64,000 bases of DNA from Cornus controversa (lineage: Eukaryota; Streptophyta; Magnoliopsida; Cornales; Cornaceae): the NCBI GenBank assembly GCA_026545225.1, contig CM048848.1:14488853-14552852 (forward strand), read 5' to 3'. Position numbers and translations under genes: made by a program. Below the pieces are notes generated by a model, which was not told the origin of the DNA, did no database searches, and saw only the letters and a list, made by a program, of their open reading frames with translations. Of this stretch, positions 34,893 through 47,623 are shown piece by piece (the stretch's first letter is position 1; the number at the start of each line of letters is the position of its first letter).

Positions 34893-36290
34893 ATGCAAGG
34901 TAGGAGATCCTTATCATTGCCATTGTTGCCTTTTGATCTTGAACTTGAACGAACTCTTAAACAACATAGTAGTATCCCTAGGGACCCTAAATTGTTTAGA
35001 GAACCTAGGAGAGAAAACATGGCACATAATGATAATATACATGCACAACAAAATCCAGTCATTCAACCACCACCCCCACCGGGTGTGGAGGTTCTTAGGA
35101 ATTTCTATGTTCCAACTACCTATGCATCACCATCGTGTATTCGTTTCCCAAATGTGGCGACGAATCACTTTGAAATCAAATCCTTCACCATTAGTCTTCT
35201 TAATTGTTTCCATGGGCTACCTAATGAAGACCCTTACAAACACATAGATGACTTCTTGGAAGTATGTTCAACCCTCCGGTTGAACAACTTCACGGAAGAT
35301 GACCTAAGGCTTCGTCTCTTCTCCTTCTCACTCAAGGATAAAGCCAAACAATGGTTCAATTCCTTAGAGCCCCATTCTATTAACTCTTGGACAGAAATGC
35401 AACGAGAGTTTCTAAAGAAATATTATCCAATGGGAAAGACTAGTGATGTGCGAAGAGCCATCATCAGTTTCTCTTAATGGGATGGGGAACTTTTTCATGA
35501 AACGTGGGAGATAATGAAAGACTTACTACGATCATGCCCACACCATGCTATTCCTAAATGACAATTGGTACAAGGTTTCTATGATGGTTTAGGTGAGCCC
35601 CATAAGCAAATGGTAGATGCTAGTTGTGGGGGTACGTTCTTTCTTAAAAGTCCCGATAAGGCGTGGACTCTTTTCGAGAACTTGAGCGAGAATTCGTCTC
35701 AACGTTTTTCAATTGAAAGGAAGGGTAAGACTTTTGTTCCCTCTAATGCCAAGGCTGAGAGTATATTTGAATTGTGTAAGGAACACGCAACCGAAATGAA
35801 AATAGATGCTCTCTCTAAAAAACTAGACCAAGTTATATTGGCGGGAACTTCTTCCTCTTCTCCTACTCCCTCGAGTTCCATTCCTAAACCTACACATGAT
35901 GTGTGTTCCTTCTGCTCTAGTCCTTCTCACTATATTAGGGATTGTCCTCATACGGGGCAATACCCAGAATTCACACAAGAGCAAGTGAATGCACTCTATG
36001 CTAGGCCAGGTCAAAATTTTTATCAAAACTCTTATAATCCGGGTTGGAGAGATCAAACATATGGAAACCAAGATCACTACCAAAATCAAGGACCTCAAGG
36101 ACAACAAGGTCCATCCCATTTCCAACCTATACCTTATCAATCAAATTCAAGTTTCCAATCTACTCCACCACCTCCACCTCGGAATCCAAATTTTGAGGAC
36201 AAAGTTTTGACGTCTTTAGGCAACCTTGAGTCCAATACTCAACTGTTGCACTCCCACTCTCAATCTATCTCAAAGCTATAATCCCAAATG
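34893..36290 (+). pseudogene. Athila-like gag remnant, copy 2
   Basis: The recognisable core is PYKHIDDFLEVCSTLRLNNF, followed by FSLKDKAKQWFNSL and EFLKKYYPMGKTSDVRRAI, typical of Athila/Calypso gag. Further on, CSFCSSPSHYIRDCP (about 35901-35946) is a CCHC-type knuckle. Then comes a Gln/Asn/Pro-rich stretch. It is a fossil, broken. Confidence 0.8.
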
Positions 36291-37430
36291 GGACAACTAG
36301 CAAATGCATTAAATAGAAGAGAGGATGGGAGATTGTCTAGCCAACCAGTGGCAAACCCTAAAGGAGTACATGTAGTTGATGAGCCTTCTTCTTCCGTAAA
36401 TAAGCATCACGAACAAGTTCAATCAATTACAACCCTAAGAAGTGGTAGGATCTTAGAAAATCAAGTTGATAAACTAAGAGAGAAAGAATGTGAGCACTCT
36501 TTAAATCCAAATTTTCCCATTTTAAATCCAAATTTAGCTCATTCGATTCCAAATCCAAATATTTCTTTTGAACATCCAAATTTCGCAAAAGATAAAGGAA
36601 AGGCTAATGAAGCTCATTTACCATCTACTCCAAATCAAGAAGCTTCATTTGAGCCTAGAATTCCATTTTCACAAAGGTTGAGTAAGCCTTCTCATTTTGG
36701 GAATCAAAGAGAGAAAATTTCAGATATGATGGAGATTTTCAAACAAGTCAAAATTAATCTCCCTCTCTTTGATGCGATAAGGCAAATCCCCCTATATGCT
36801 AAATTTCTAAAGGACTTGTGCACGCAAAAGCGTAAATTTAGGAACCAAGTTCCTAAGAAAGTCCTCCTAACTGAGCAAGTAAGTTCCATCTTTCAACATA
36901 ACACCCCTCCTAAATTCAAAGATCCGGGTGCCCCGACAATTTCTTGTATCATTGGAGACCAAGAATTCAAAAGGGCCCTCCTTGATTTGGGAGCTAGTGT
37001 TAACTTACTTCCTTACTCAGTTTACAAGCAATTAGGGCTAGGGGAACTTAAGCCAACTACGGTGGAGTTGTAACTTACCGACCGTTCGGAAAAGCAACCA
37101 CGTGGCATCATTGAAGATGTAATCATTCAAGTGGACAAATTCTATTTTTTGGTGGACTTTATAGTCCTTGATACAGAACTCGTCCAAAACCCTACCTGTC
37201 ATATTCCGATCATTCTAGGTCATCCCTTCTTGGCTACGGCTAATGCTTGCGTTAATTGTCATACCGGGGTGATGGACATCTCATTCAAAAATATGAAGGT
37301 AAGGTTGAACATCTTCAATGCATCCCACCACACTTCTAATGATGAAAGCGAGTGCTTTTGTGTGGATGTTGTGGATGAACTTCTTGAAGAAATGCTCCCT
37401 CACATCTTAACCAAAGATCGTGCCTAAGTC
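36291..37430 (+). pseudogene. Athila-like protease region remnant, copy 2
   Basis: LLDLGASVNLLPYSVYKQLG (about 36978-37037) is the aspartic protease core. The usual D-T/S-G triad reads DLG here, as is common in this family's relatives. The text IILGHPFLATANACVNC further on is also family-typical. It is broken. Confidence 0.75.
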
Positions 37431-37599
37431 ACTTCAATAGTGACGACTTTGACATCGAGCAATCAATTCAAGATGTAAATGCAATGCTTGATGTCAACAC
37501 TGTAAATGAATTTCCAAAATGGAAGGCACCGATAGAGCCTCTTCCTCCTTTTTCAAGTACTCCTCCTATTTCATCCCTTGTGTCTCCTCCATAACTTGA

Positions 37600-39180
37600 G
37601 CTTAAGCCTTTACCAGCTACTCTTAAGTATGTGTTCCTTGGCCTAAGTGACACCCTTTCGGTCATCATAACTTCAAATCTAACAAATGACCAAGAGTGTT
37701 CACTCATAACGATACTTACGGAACATAAAGGCGCTATAAGGTGGAGCGTTGCCGACCTAACTGGCATAGATCCTTCCATTTGTATGCATCGCATACATTT
37801 GGAAGAAGATGCAAAAATCTGGAGAGAGGCACAACGTAGATTAAACCCTAACATGAAAAAAGTAGTCATGAAGGAGGTTATAAAGTTGCTAGATGCCGGT
37901 ATCATATACCCCATCTCAGATAGCAAGTGGGTGAGTCCCACACAAGTGGTGCCAAAGAAATCTGGTATCACCGTACTCTTAAATGAACAAGGAGAGTTAG
38001 TTCCTCAATGCACAACCACCGGATGGAGGTGTGTATTGATTATAGGAAACTAAATTCTTCCACTAGGAAAGATCACTTCCTACTTCCATTCATAGATCAA
38101 ATCCTAGAGAATCTTGCGGGCCAAAGCTTTTATTGCTTCTTAGACGGATATTCTGGCTATAATCAAGTAGGAATAGACCCATAAGACCAAGAGAAGACAA
38201 CCTTCACATGTCCATATGAAACATTTGCTTATAGACGCATGCCCTTTGGGCTATGTAATGCACCAGCAACTTTTCAATGATGCATGATGTCTATTTTTTC
38301 AGATATGGTGGAGAGGTTCTTAGAGGTATTCATGGATGATTTTTCTGTCTTTGGACCTTCTTTTGATTCGTGCCTTCATAATCTTACACTTGTACTCAAG
38401 CGTTGTAAGGACACGAATTTAATCCTTAGTTGGGAAAAGAGTCATTTCATGGTTCAAGAGGGTATAGTCCTAGGACACATTGTGTCCAAAAAAGGCATAA
38501 AAGTTGATAGAGCCAAGGTTGAACTCATTGCTAAGCTTCCTCCACCTTCATCGGTGAGGGGCATTCGTTCATTACTGGGCCATGCGGGATTCTACTACCG
38601 TTTCATCAAAGACTTTAGCAAGATATCCCGACTCTTATGTCGGCTTCTTGAAAAAGATATTCCATTTCACTTTGATGAAGCGTGCCTTGAATCTTTTGAA
38701 ACTCTCCGCACTCTTCTATCAACTGCTCCAATTATAACCCCTCCAAATTGGGCTCTCCCATCTGAGGTAATGTGTGACGCATCTGATTTTGCTATGGGTG
38801 TTGTCTTAGGGCAACGTATAGACAAGTTGCCACATGTTATTTACTATGCAAGTAAATCCATTTCTGAAGCTCAAATGAATTATACAACTACGGAAAAGGA
38901 GTTGCTTGCAGTTGTTTATGCCTTGGATAAATTTAGATCTTATCTCTTAGGATCCAAAGTCATTGTCTACTCCGACCATGCTGCTCTTAGGCATTTGTTA
39001 GCCAAGAAAGACACGAAACCCCAGTTGATCCGATGGATACTCTTATTGCAAGAGTTCAATTTTGAGATCCGGGATAAGAAGGGTACTAAGAATGTGGTAG
39101 CTGACCACTTGCCTCGAATTCTCGTTGAGTGCCACCATGGTCTAATTCTAGTTTACAAATCCTTCCCAAATGAGTAACTT
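37600..39180 (+). pseudogene. Athila-like RT and RNase H remnant, copy 2
   Basis: RT text includes DAGIIYPISDSKWVSPTQVV, the catalytic-box region FMDDFSVFG (about 38329-38355) and [13 protein letters not shown]. RNase H follows with [15 protein letters not shown] (about 38768-38812) and [15 protein letters not shown]. It is broken. Confidence 0.8.
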
Positions 39181-39399
39181 TTTGGGGTCACTCACGAGCA
39201 ACTTCCATGGTATGCTGACATAGTCAATTTCCTAGCTACTGGGAAGATTCCCTCATCTTGGTCCAAACATGAAAAGGATCGCTTCTTTTTCCAATTATGT
39301 ACTTTTGGGACGATCCTCAGCTATTCAAGTATTGCCCCGATCAAATCATCCGCCAATGTGTGCCCGAGAGTGAGATTCCCAGCATTCTTACTTTCTGCC

Positions 39400-40505
39400 A
39401 TACACTAGAATGCGGAGGTCATTTCAGTGCTTGAAAAACCGCTTCTAAAATTCTTCGATGTGGTTTCTTTTGGCCATCAATGCATCAGGATACATACTCA
39501 TTCTGCCGCTCGTGTGAGCGATGTCAGCGCCTTGGCGCTATGTCTCAAAAAGATATGATGCCTTTGAACCCAATCCTTATCGTCGAGATCTTCGATGTTT
39601 GGGGCATCGACTTTATGGGATCATTTCCAAAATCTTCCAATTTCGAGTTCATACTCGTAGCGGTGGATTATGTATCTAAATGGGTTGAGGCCTTGGCTAC
39701 TAGAACCAATGACCACACAGTCGTGGTCAAGTTCATCGAAATGAACATTTTTAGTCATTTTGGGATGTCGCGTGCCATAATCAGTGACGGCGAAAAACAT
39801 TTTTGCAACCGGTTCCTACGAACCTTGCTACTCAAGTACTCCGTCACTCATAAGGTTTATACACCTTACCACCCTCAAACGAGTGGTCAAGTAGAAGTAT
39901 CTAATAGGAAAATTAAGCACATCTTAGAAAAAATGGTTCGTCTCGATCGTAAGGATTGGTCATAACGTCTAAATGACGCATTGTGGGCATACCGGACTGC
40001 TTACAAAACTTCGATAGGCATGTCACCGTATCGTCTCATATATGATAAGGCTTGTCACTTACCGGTTGAGCTTGAGCACAAAGCCCTTTGGGCTATCAAG
40101 AAATTCAATTTCGACATGAAAATGGTTAGCTCGAACCGAAAGCTCCAATTGAGTGAATTGGAGGAATTACGGAATAACGTGTATAAAAGCTCAAAAATCT
40201 ATAAGGCAAAAACCAAAGCCTTTCATGACCGTCAGATCCGAGCCAAATCACTCTCTTTGGGCCAAAAAGTTTGGCTTTACAACTCTAGGCTTTGCCTATT
40301 TCCCAAAAAACTTCATTCTCGATGGGACGGTCCATTTATCATAAACTCCATTGCTCCCCACAGAGCGGTGGAATTGAAGGATCCCAAAGATGGAACACTT
40401 TTCAAAGTTAACGGACAAAGAGTGAAACCTTGTGTGAATAGTCAAATGCAAATGAAATACGTGGATGTCGTTGACTTGACGGATTTCGTATATTTGGACC
40501 TATGA
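39400..40505 (+). pseudogene. Athila-like integrase remnant, copy 2
   Basis: The zinc-binding end [11 protein letters not shown] (about 39503-39535) is followed by the catalytic-core texts [12 protein letters not shown] and [10 protein letters not shown], then [14 protein letters not shown] and the C-terminal part ([20 protein letters not shown]). It is broken. Confidence 0.8.
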
Positions 40506-40647
40506 TCTGTTTTTATGTCTCGCCGTAGACTGTAAACTTGGCATTTTCATGGACCTATCATGTTCCATGTGACCCGTCAAATCCATTTTTCGAAACGAAT
40601 TTTGAGGAAAAAAGTGTGCGCTAAGGTTCCCACGAGCAATATTAGAG

Positions 40648-40708
40648 GTGTACCCATTACCCTGAAGTGGTTGATGTTTTGCCTTTTTAAAACCCATCAA
40701 CCATACCG
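40648..40708. repeat. Stem-loop repeat 1 in Athila 3' region
   Basis: This 61-nt unit starts GTGTACCCATTACC and has arms GGTTGATG and CATCAACC around a loop of about 18 nt. It pairs with 41019-41079. Confidence 0.85.
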
Positions 40709-41018
40709 CCACCACCTCAGTCTTAGTTTAGAATTTTCAATTTTATTTTCATTTTTCTCCATTTCAGTTTATTTTTGTTTCAGTACTTGTCTTGTGCTAT
40801 GTTGGCACCATTTTGATATTTTTGCAACATTTTTCTTATGTATTCCATAAATTATATTGCTTGTATTCACAAATTATCGAATTAATGGAATATTTGCTTT
40901 TATTTTTACCTATGTGTACATGTGTAATTATTTCATTTTCCAGTTCTTCTATAATATGTTTGGTATGTAGTTCGGCCTTGTGCAGGTTTTATCAATCCAT
41001 TTTGGAGACACATATACC

Positions 41019-41079
41019 GTGTACCCATTACCTTGAAGCGGTTGATGCTTTGCCTTTTTGAAACCCATCAACCATGCCG
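41019..41079. repeat. Stem-loop repeat 2 in Athila 3' region
   Basis: This second copy of the 61-nt unit differs at six places. None of them falls inside the GGTTGATG/CATCAACC arms. Confidence 0.85.
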
Positions 41080-42365
41080 ATAACATTGTTCTAACTTTTC
41101 TTGTTTTCAAACATTGAGGACAATGTTTAATTTAAGTTTGGGGGTACGGTACGGTACACTTGTATACACTTGTAAAGTTTTTTTTCAATTTTTGCACATA
41201 TTTTAATTTTATTTCATGTTTGCCATGATATCTTGCTTTTGAGGGTGTGATACCCCAATAAATGTCAAAAATAAATGCATCATGTAATTAGGAGTTTAGA
41301 CATCCTAAAATAACTGAACTTTTGAAAATAATGTGTTAGGTTAGAACGGTCTATATTTTTGTTCAGTTTTTTTATAATTGTACAGTTCTTGCCTAAATTT
41401 GTCCTTAACAACACAAACATGCACACGTACATTTTAATTGTGGGGTATACGTCGTATGGAGAATTTTGAAATGTTTGTTTCTAATTGAACAGCTTGGAAA
41501 ACAATTTTCGTTGGCATTCTATAAAAAAATAAAAAAATAAAAAAATAAAAAATAAAAAAACTTGCAATAAACCTTCTCACTTAATAAGCCGGGCCTCTGT
41601 GCCTCAGGAAGCATGGAGTGTTCGCGTCTAAAAAGTGTGCAAGGTTGAGCAATAAAGAAACAATTGGCTCGTTTAAGTTCGAATCCTAGTAAGCTCGGTT
41701 ATTAAGTTCTTCGGGATGCCTTTTCACCTAGTGCCCTAACACTGTCCGGTTTGGGAGTCATTAACCCAACGCTGCTACATGGGCTTGCTAGAAAGTTTAA
41801 AGGACTTAGACATTGCACAGCCATTTGTACGTAAGCTTTTGTAAATATGTTGTGAATTGATGGTCTGCTTTTGTGATTTTGTTCGAATTTTTTTCTTTTA
41901 AAGACGGATGTTATCTCTATTCTCCAATTACGGCAATAAGCCACACATTAAGATGTATGTTCACTTTTCAAAAAGAATTTTAGGGCTTGCACTTGTATTG
42001 GTATCGAATTGACCATTATGTGGGGATTGTCATCTAATTCTAGTTTTTAAAGGTATATATTTATTGATATCCTTACAGTTCCATAATACTTGTCGAATTT
42101 GTCACTTTGAAAATAAATTGGGTGATCATCCTTTTCTAGTTGATAACTGAGAGAATAGCTCATTTTTGCATATTTTTGTGAGGTTAACAAGTATGTTAAA
42201 CCCAATGAGACTTCACTCGTCCACTAGACGTGTCTAGGGGTTTAAAAAGCTTGTTGCATTCGCTAAATGCAACCTTGTTTCCCACGAAAGCGGAAGTAGG
42301 GTAGTTGTTTTAAATTAAATCATTTTGTATTGCTATGGGACTAGCAATATGTAAGTTTGGGGGTG

Positions 42366-43419
42366 TGATAAGCGTTGAATGTTGCACATTTAAGCCCTTT
42401 TAAATACATATGTTAATTCCTTAACTGGTTTTAATTTATAGTTTTTATGTTATTTTCTTGTTCTTGGTATTTTCAGGACATTACTTGTAAAATCAGTCAA
42501 ATCAAGTGATTTCATCTTCAATAATGTCTCTTCAGAAAATTCCAATGGTCTAATGGTGCATTGTGTGTATTTATATATATATATTTATTTATTAGTATTA
42601 TTTTATTTTATTTCTTTAAGTTATTTTATTTTTATTTTTATTTTTTTATATAGGTGTATATATTTTAGTATTTATATAGATATAATATTAGATATTAGTT
42701 ATTTATATTTATAATTTTGTATAGATGTAGTTTTGTATAGATATAGTATTTTATGTATATTAATATAGTTATAATTTTAGTATGTTTATATATATTTTAT
42801 ACACTAATTAACTATTCACAACTAATCAGCCCATGCACTAAACCAGCCCAAATCCTAAACTATCCAACCCAAAGCCCACTTCCATCTCAATAGCCCATGC
42901 ACTAACCAGCCCAAACCCAAAGCCCACTTCCATCAAAACAGCCCACATCATTAACCACCTAGCCTAACCCAATACAACACCCAACCAAATAATTCCTCCA
43001 GCACATGCAACCTTCATTTCCAACCACTTTGCCTTACCAAAACCCACCATTTTGCCTCACCAAAACCCACGGCCAGCCAGCCTATATATATATATATATT
43101 ATTTGTTTTAATATTATTATGTACATATAGTAATATTTTTGTTTGTTATTATTAAATATTTTTTTATAAATATTTGTAGTTTTTCATTAAGATTCATTGT
43201 GTATAAATTATGTTCTTATATTTTCATATTTGTTTAGTATGTTATTACATATAGTTAAGTTATATATTTTATATTTCATACACACACACACACACACATC
43301 AGGCAACTTCCTTAACTAAACCCATTTATATAGCCTCTCCAAACTATCCAAACCCACAAACAAACCACTTAACAGCACATTACAAAACCTTGCCTCACCC
43401 ACTTCCACCAACTGCCGGC

Positions 43420-43480
<61 letters not shown>

Positions 43481-43590
43481 TATGTTATATTATCTTATAG
43501 TATAGTGTATGTTATTTGTATTATATATGTTATATATTATATATATATATGTATTATATGTATCATTGTATTATTTGTAATATATTATAT

Positions 43591-43629
<39 letters not shown>

Positions 43630-43810
43630 GTCAGTAGGTGGAGACAAAGAAAGAAAATGGAAGAAAAAGAAAAATAAAGAAAAGAGATTAGGTGGAGAGA
43701 TAGGCTAGAGCAGGTGGAGTCAAAAAGCAAAAGAAGATATAAAAAGAACAAGAAAAGAAAAGAATTCAAAAGATGAAGAGAAGAAGAAAGTGTCGGCTGG
43801 TGGAGTCAAA
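42366..43810 (+). repeat. Athila-like 3' LTR, right end missing
   Basis: It starts TGATAAGCGTTGAATG and follows the 5' LTR to about base 33455 of the window. It then joins TRIM-flank sequence through an 18-nt filler. A long (TA)n run lies at 43423-43476, and another at 43600-43623. Confidence 0.8.
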
Positions 43811-43823
43811 GAGGAAAACAGTG
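43806..43823. repeat. 18-nt filler at a deletion joint
   Basis: TCAAAGAGGAAAACAGTG here is repeated exactly at 43880-43897. It sits between Athila LTR sequence and the TRIM flank (CCACTCTCTTACC, as at 27679). Confidence 0.85.
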
Positions 43824-44639
43824 CCACTCTCTTACCGGTTTTTACTTACGAAATAGTCGATCGGCCATAAAATGATCAATCAAAGAGGAAAACAGTGTTA
43901 GGAACCGATCGCCCAAAGATGATCAATAAAAGAAAGAAGAGAGGCAGTTGGAATTATAAGTTGATTGCCTAAAAAAATAGGCGTTGAGCCTATAAAAACT
44001 AATACGCAATTCCATGATCCTATAAAAGTAAATTCATAATTAATTCAATTCAATATACAATCTTCCTACATTTCTAGCATGGTATCAGAGCCAATCAATT
44101 CCTGGTAATCTTCATTGTCTTCATTATCCATCGCCCTCACTGCTGGGGATGACACCATTGACTTCATCCTCGATGATCAATCATATAAAATAACTTTCGC
44201 CAAATCAACACCTAACCAATGCCATTACACAATTGGCGTAAGAGTTTTCAAATAATTCTCTCTCTCTTTACCCTAATTCAAAGGTGACTTGAAGCCCACT
44301 CTTCTCTTGCTTGTGAATTTCATACAAGGACATATGATTGAAGATTTGAAAGTGTTTGGAAGCAGAGAAAATCAAATTCGTGGTGTTCGAATCATGTTCG
44401 CGAAGATTGGAAAATCTGGTTCGTACTTTTCTGCACAACATAACCGTTTTGGTCATAACTTCTTTGTTATTGATTGAAACGAGCCATAACATCTATGTGT
44501 CAAAGTCGCTGATTTCAACAAGTTCATTTTCTGATTTTCAAATTAGTTTTCGCTCTAACGAGTTACTTTCGGTCTTACAGTCGCTCCAACAAGCTACTTT
44601 TGTCTATCGAGCCGATCATTTGTAGCTTTTTTGTATGTG

Positions 44640-44889
44640 TTCGTAACCATGATTAGTAGCATCACTAGATTGCTTTTCTGAGCCGCATTCAAGATTTTGT
44701 CTTCAAAACTCAAGATGGTTTCATATAATCTATCTTGAGTTTGAGGTGGGGTTGTTAGATTATATATTTACTATTATATCTTTTCCTAAACCATATAGGT
44801 TTCTTACACCTTCTCCTAAATCATAAGGACTAGGATTTCTTGTCTCCCAAGTTTACTTAGCCTCCAAGATTATGTGCCTATAAATAGGT
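44640..44889. repeat. 250-bp direct repeat, left of G4
   Basis: It runs from TTCGTAACCATGATTAG to CTATAAATAGGT. It matches 47624-47873 with only about five differences. Confidence 0.9.
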
Positions 44890-47623
44890 TGTAGAGATCG
44901 TGCCCAATTTTGGCTAGTTTTTGAAATTTTCATCATTATTACTTTAAATGCATTTTAAATGATATTTAACATGTTTTGAATGCGGGGAACATGTTTAGAA
45001 GGTTGGAATATGGTTTTGGAAAGTTTTGAAAACTTTTAAAAAAGTTTGACTTTTTGGTCAAACCGGGACCCGGGATGCGATTTAAGTAGGCCCAGAAATT
45101 CAGAAAATTTTCAAAAATATTTTTTTTGGGGAATGACTTAAATGAAATATTTAGAGTGTTAAGGAAGCGATTTCAAGTCCAACGGAGTTTTCAAAAATTA
45201 ATTCGGAGGACGGGAAGGTACATTAAGTGACCCAGGGGTAAAATGGTCATTTCACGCCCCTAGGGTTGAGATAAATATCCCAAGGTCTGGGATATTTCAT
45301 ATTTACAGATTTCACTCTCTCTCTAAAAGTCACCACTTTATCTCTCTCCCTTCTCTCTAGATTTTAGGTCACTTGGGGTATGATTTGTAAGATCCCGAAG
45401 AAGGAAAGTGTGTAGAGGGCGTTGAGAGCTTCGGTTTGAACCGATCAAAGTCTACATTTTGTGAAGTTGAGAAAGCTGAGATTTCTCAAAGTTGGATTCA
45501 AAGCATAGGATTTGAGGTAGGGGTGCTAGACTCATCTTTACTTTGATTCTATAGGTCACATAATTGTGACATGAAAGATAGGTTGAGATTTCTTGAGTTT
45601 AGGATTTTGTGTATATGTAGATATATATGAAAATGTGATTTATGCACATAGATATGTCTAACATGTTAGTTAGGGCTTATGTATGTTGCATAGGTGAAGT
45701 TGAGACTATGAATGTTTTTGATGAAATTGTATGCATTTGGTGGAAACATTGAAAATCTGAGTTTTTATTTAGAATTGTGCATCAAAGATATAATTTTCTT
45801 AAAAAATGCATAAGCATGATGATTTTCATGGTATGAGTGTGTTGACATTGTGACAAGCTTGAGATGAGAAAGAAAAGTGTATTGTTTTGATAAAAGCATT
45901 GCATTGTGTGGATTTTGTGCATTTATTTGATAAGTGTACATTATATGAAAAGCGAGATTTTTGGGGCATGTGTGAGAATTAATATAGGTATTGAACTCTA
46001 GGGTGCAAGACCCAAAACTTGGCCAAGCGGGTGTCGCTTCCGTCGGGTTAGTAGCCCAAAAAGCGTGAGCAGAGTATGTGGTCCCAAAATGACCCTTACT
46101 ACGGATTGTGATAAGTGAAGTCCTCAGTTGAATTAATTTTCGAATTTATGTGGCGTGAGTTATACATATGAAATGTGACTTGTTTAAGTTGATGTTTATA
46201 TATATGTATACCTTGAAATATAAAGCATCACGCATGATTTCCAAAACTTGTTTGTTTTGAGGGTAAAAGGCATGGATATTTGTCATATAGATTGTAATGA
46301 TTTCATATGCATCCATGCATGGCCGCCTAAGTTAGAGTGGAGTTGGGTGGATCGTTCCTACTGAGCCGCAGTGGTGCTCACCCCCTACTTATATAAACTT
46401 TTTCAGATAAGGCGCCGATCGAGAACGAAGCATGATTAGCTCAATGGACCTCGATGGGTTCCTTTTTGGATTTTGATCTTTTGGAATGTAGATAAATGTC
46501 CATGCCGTTTTGTGGCATATGGACTCTTTTGGTAAATGTTATTCTTAAAGTTGGATAACATATTTATAATTGAATTTCATATGTATAAGCCATGTTGGAC
46601 ATGTATGGAAGATTTTGAACATAATTGTATGGCCATTAGGGGGGGACACGTGCCCAAAAGTGTCCATTTTGAATTTAAGGTGTGAATGACATATGAAATG
46701 ATTTGTATGATTTCAATAGAAATGTATGAGAATTTGTGAGATTATGGTGATATGAATGTGTGAATTAGGGTGTGTGTATGGAGATGTACCATTTATAGAT
46801 CCTTGGAATGTTGAGTGTTAGATTTTGTTGGAAATGAAAGTGTTGCCGGTCAAATGGACACATTCTGCCCGAATTTTGGCAAATTGTTTTGAGGGGTCTA
46901 CACAACTCCAAATGATCTGAAATTTTTACCACATCTTCCCCTAGATGTCTAGTGTTACCATATTTAATTTGGTGAATTTTGGACTACCACATAATTTTAG
47001 AAAAATCCGTGAATGTTCTGCCACTAGATTTTACAATTTATGTTGGGCACCAACTTGGTTGTCAAAACTGTTTCATTTGGCTAACATTTAGCCATTAAGG
47101 TTGGCTCACGCTTCTTCTATATTTAGTCTAGTTTCTATAGAATTTTAGTTTGCCTCATTTCGAGTTGAAATGAATTTTCTATGAATTTTTTTATGACTGC
47201 TGCGCAGATTGCACCTAGTAGTGCATTGTCCACTAGAGGAGTTACTGTAGCAATTTAGCTACTGCCCGGAGATGCAAAATCATGGTTCTGGACCATTTCA
47301 AAAGGTCTAAATTATATTTTTAAGCTTCTTAAGACTATAGTAGGATGGGACAATGGTCCAAAAAAAATTTTGAAACTTTTTACGAAAAGTTACTATTCAC
47401 GAGGGCCGAAAATCAATTTTTTTTTATTGTTCTAAATGATTTCAACGATGAGGACCATGGTTAGTCATGCATATTCACTTAATTATATGCATATTTAGTT
47501 GCTTCTGTGGTTAAGAGAATTGGTTTGGATATTATATTTTTCAAAATGGTTGTTTTGATTAGATTTCACCGTTCATCCCCATTTCTCTCGCTCTTAACCG
47601 GGTGTTGGAAATCGGGCCGTGAC
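44890..47623 (+). mobile_element. G4: gypsy LTR (2.73 kb) flanked by 250-bp direct repeats
   Basis: It starts TGTAGAGATCGTGCCC and ends ATCGGGCCGTGAC. The start is related to G2, the middle to G3 and the 46340-46560 region to G5. Internal landmarks: AAATGGTCATTTCACGCCCC upstream of GATAAATAT (about 45270); a CT-rich leader (45308-45360); GAGGTAGGGGTGCT (45514-45527); a GGGTTAGTAGCCC hairpin (46044-46056); and a GGACAC/GTGTCC hairpin (46644-46665). It has no coding region and no 5-bp target duplication. Confidence 0.75.

Larger units (their letters stand above)
40506..42365 (+). other. Athila-like 3' non-coding region
   Basis: About 1.86 kb lies between integrase and the 3' LTR with no supported frame. 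It holds a duplicated 61-nt stem-loop element (40648-40708 and 41019-41079), an A-rich run (41521-41560) and the purine tract next to the LTR. Confidence 0.7.
32115..43810 (+). mobile_element. Athila-like Ty3/gypsy element, copy 2, mostly complete but broken
   Basis: The parts in order are: 5' LTR 32115-34603; primer site from 34608; gag about 34893-36290; protease about 36700-37430; RT about 37800-38650; RNase H about 38740-39120; integrase about 39480-40505; 3' non-coding 40506-42365; purine tract GTTTGGGGGTG; 3' LTR 42366-43810, incomplete at its right end. The two LTRs differ by roughly 5% by eye. With a commonly used plant rate that would be of the order of two million years. It has some five to eight breaks in the coding part. 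No envelope-like frame is seen after integrase. Confidence 0.85.

Noticed and set aside
41019-41079. Paired base changes in the inner T/A run of the Athila stem-loop
   Set aside because: The two differences do not fall opposite each other, so they are not compensating.
40506-42365. Envelope-like gene after integrase, as some Athila relatives have
   Set aside because: I found no frame with membrane segments or family text in this stretch.
44890-47623. Simple insertion of G4 into the TRIM LTR with a target-site duplication
   Set aside because: The flanks are 250-bp repeats, not 5 bp, and the right flank does not continue from the left one.
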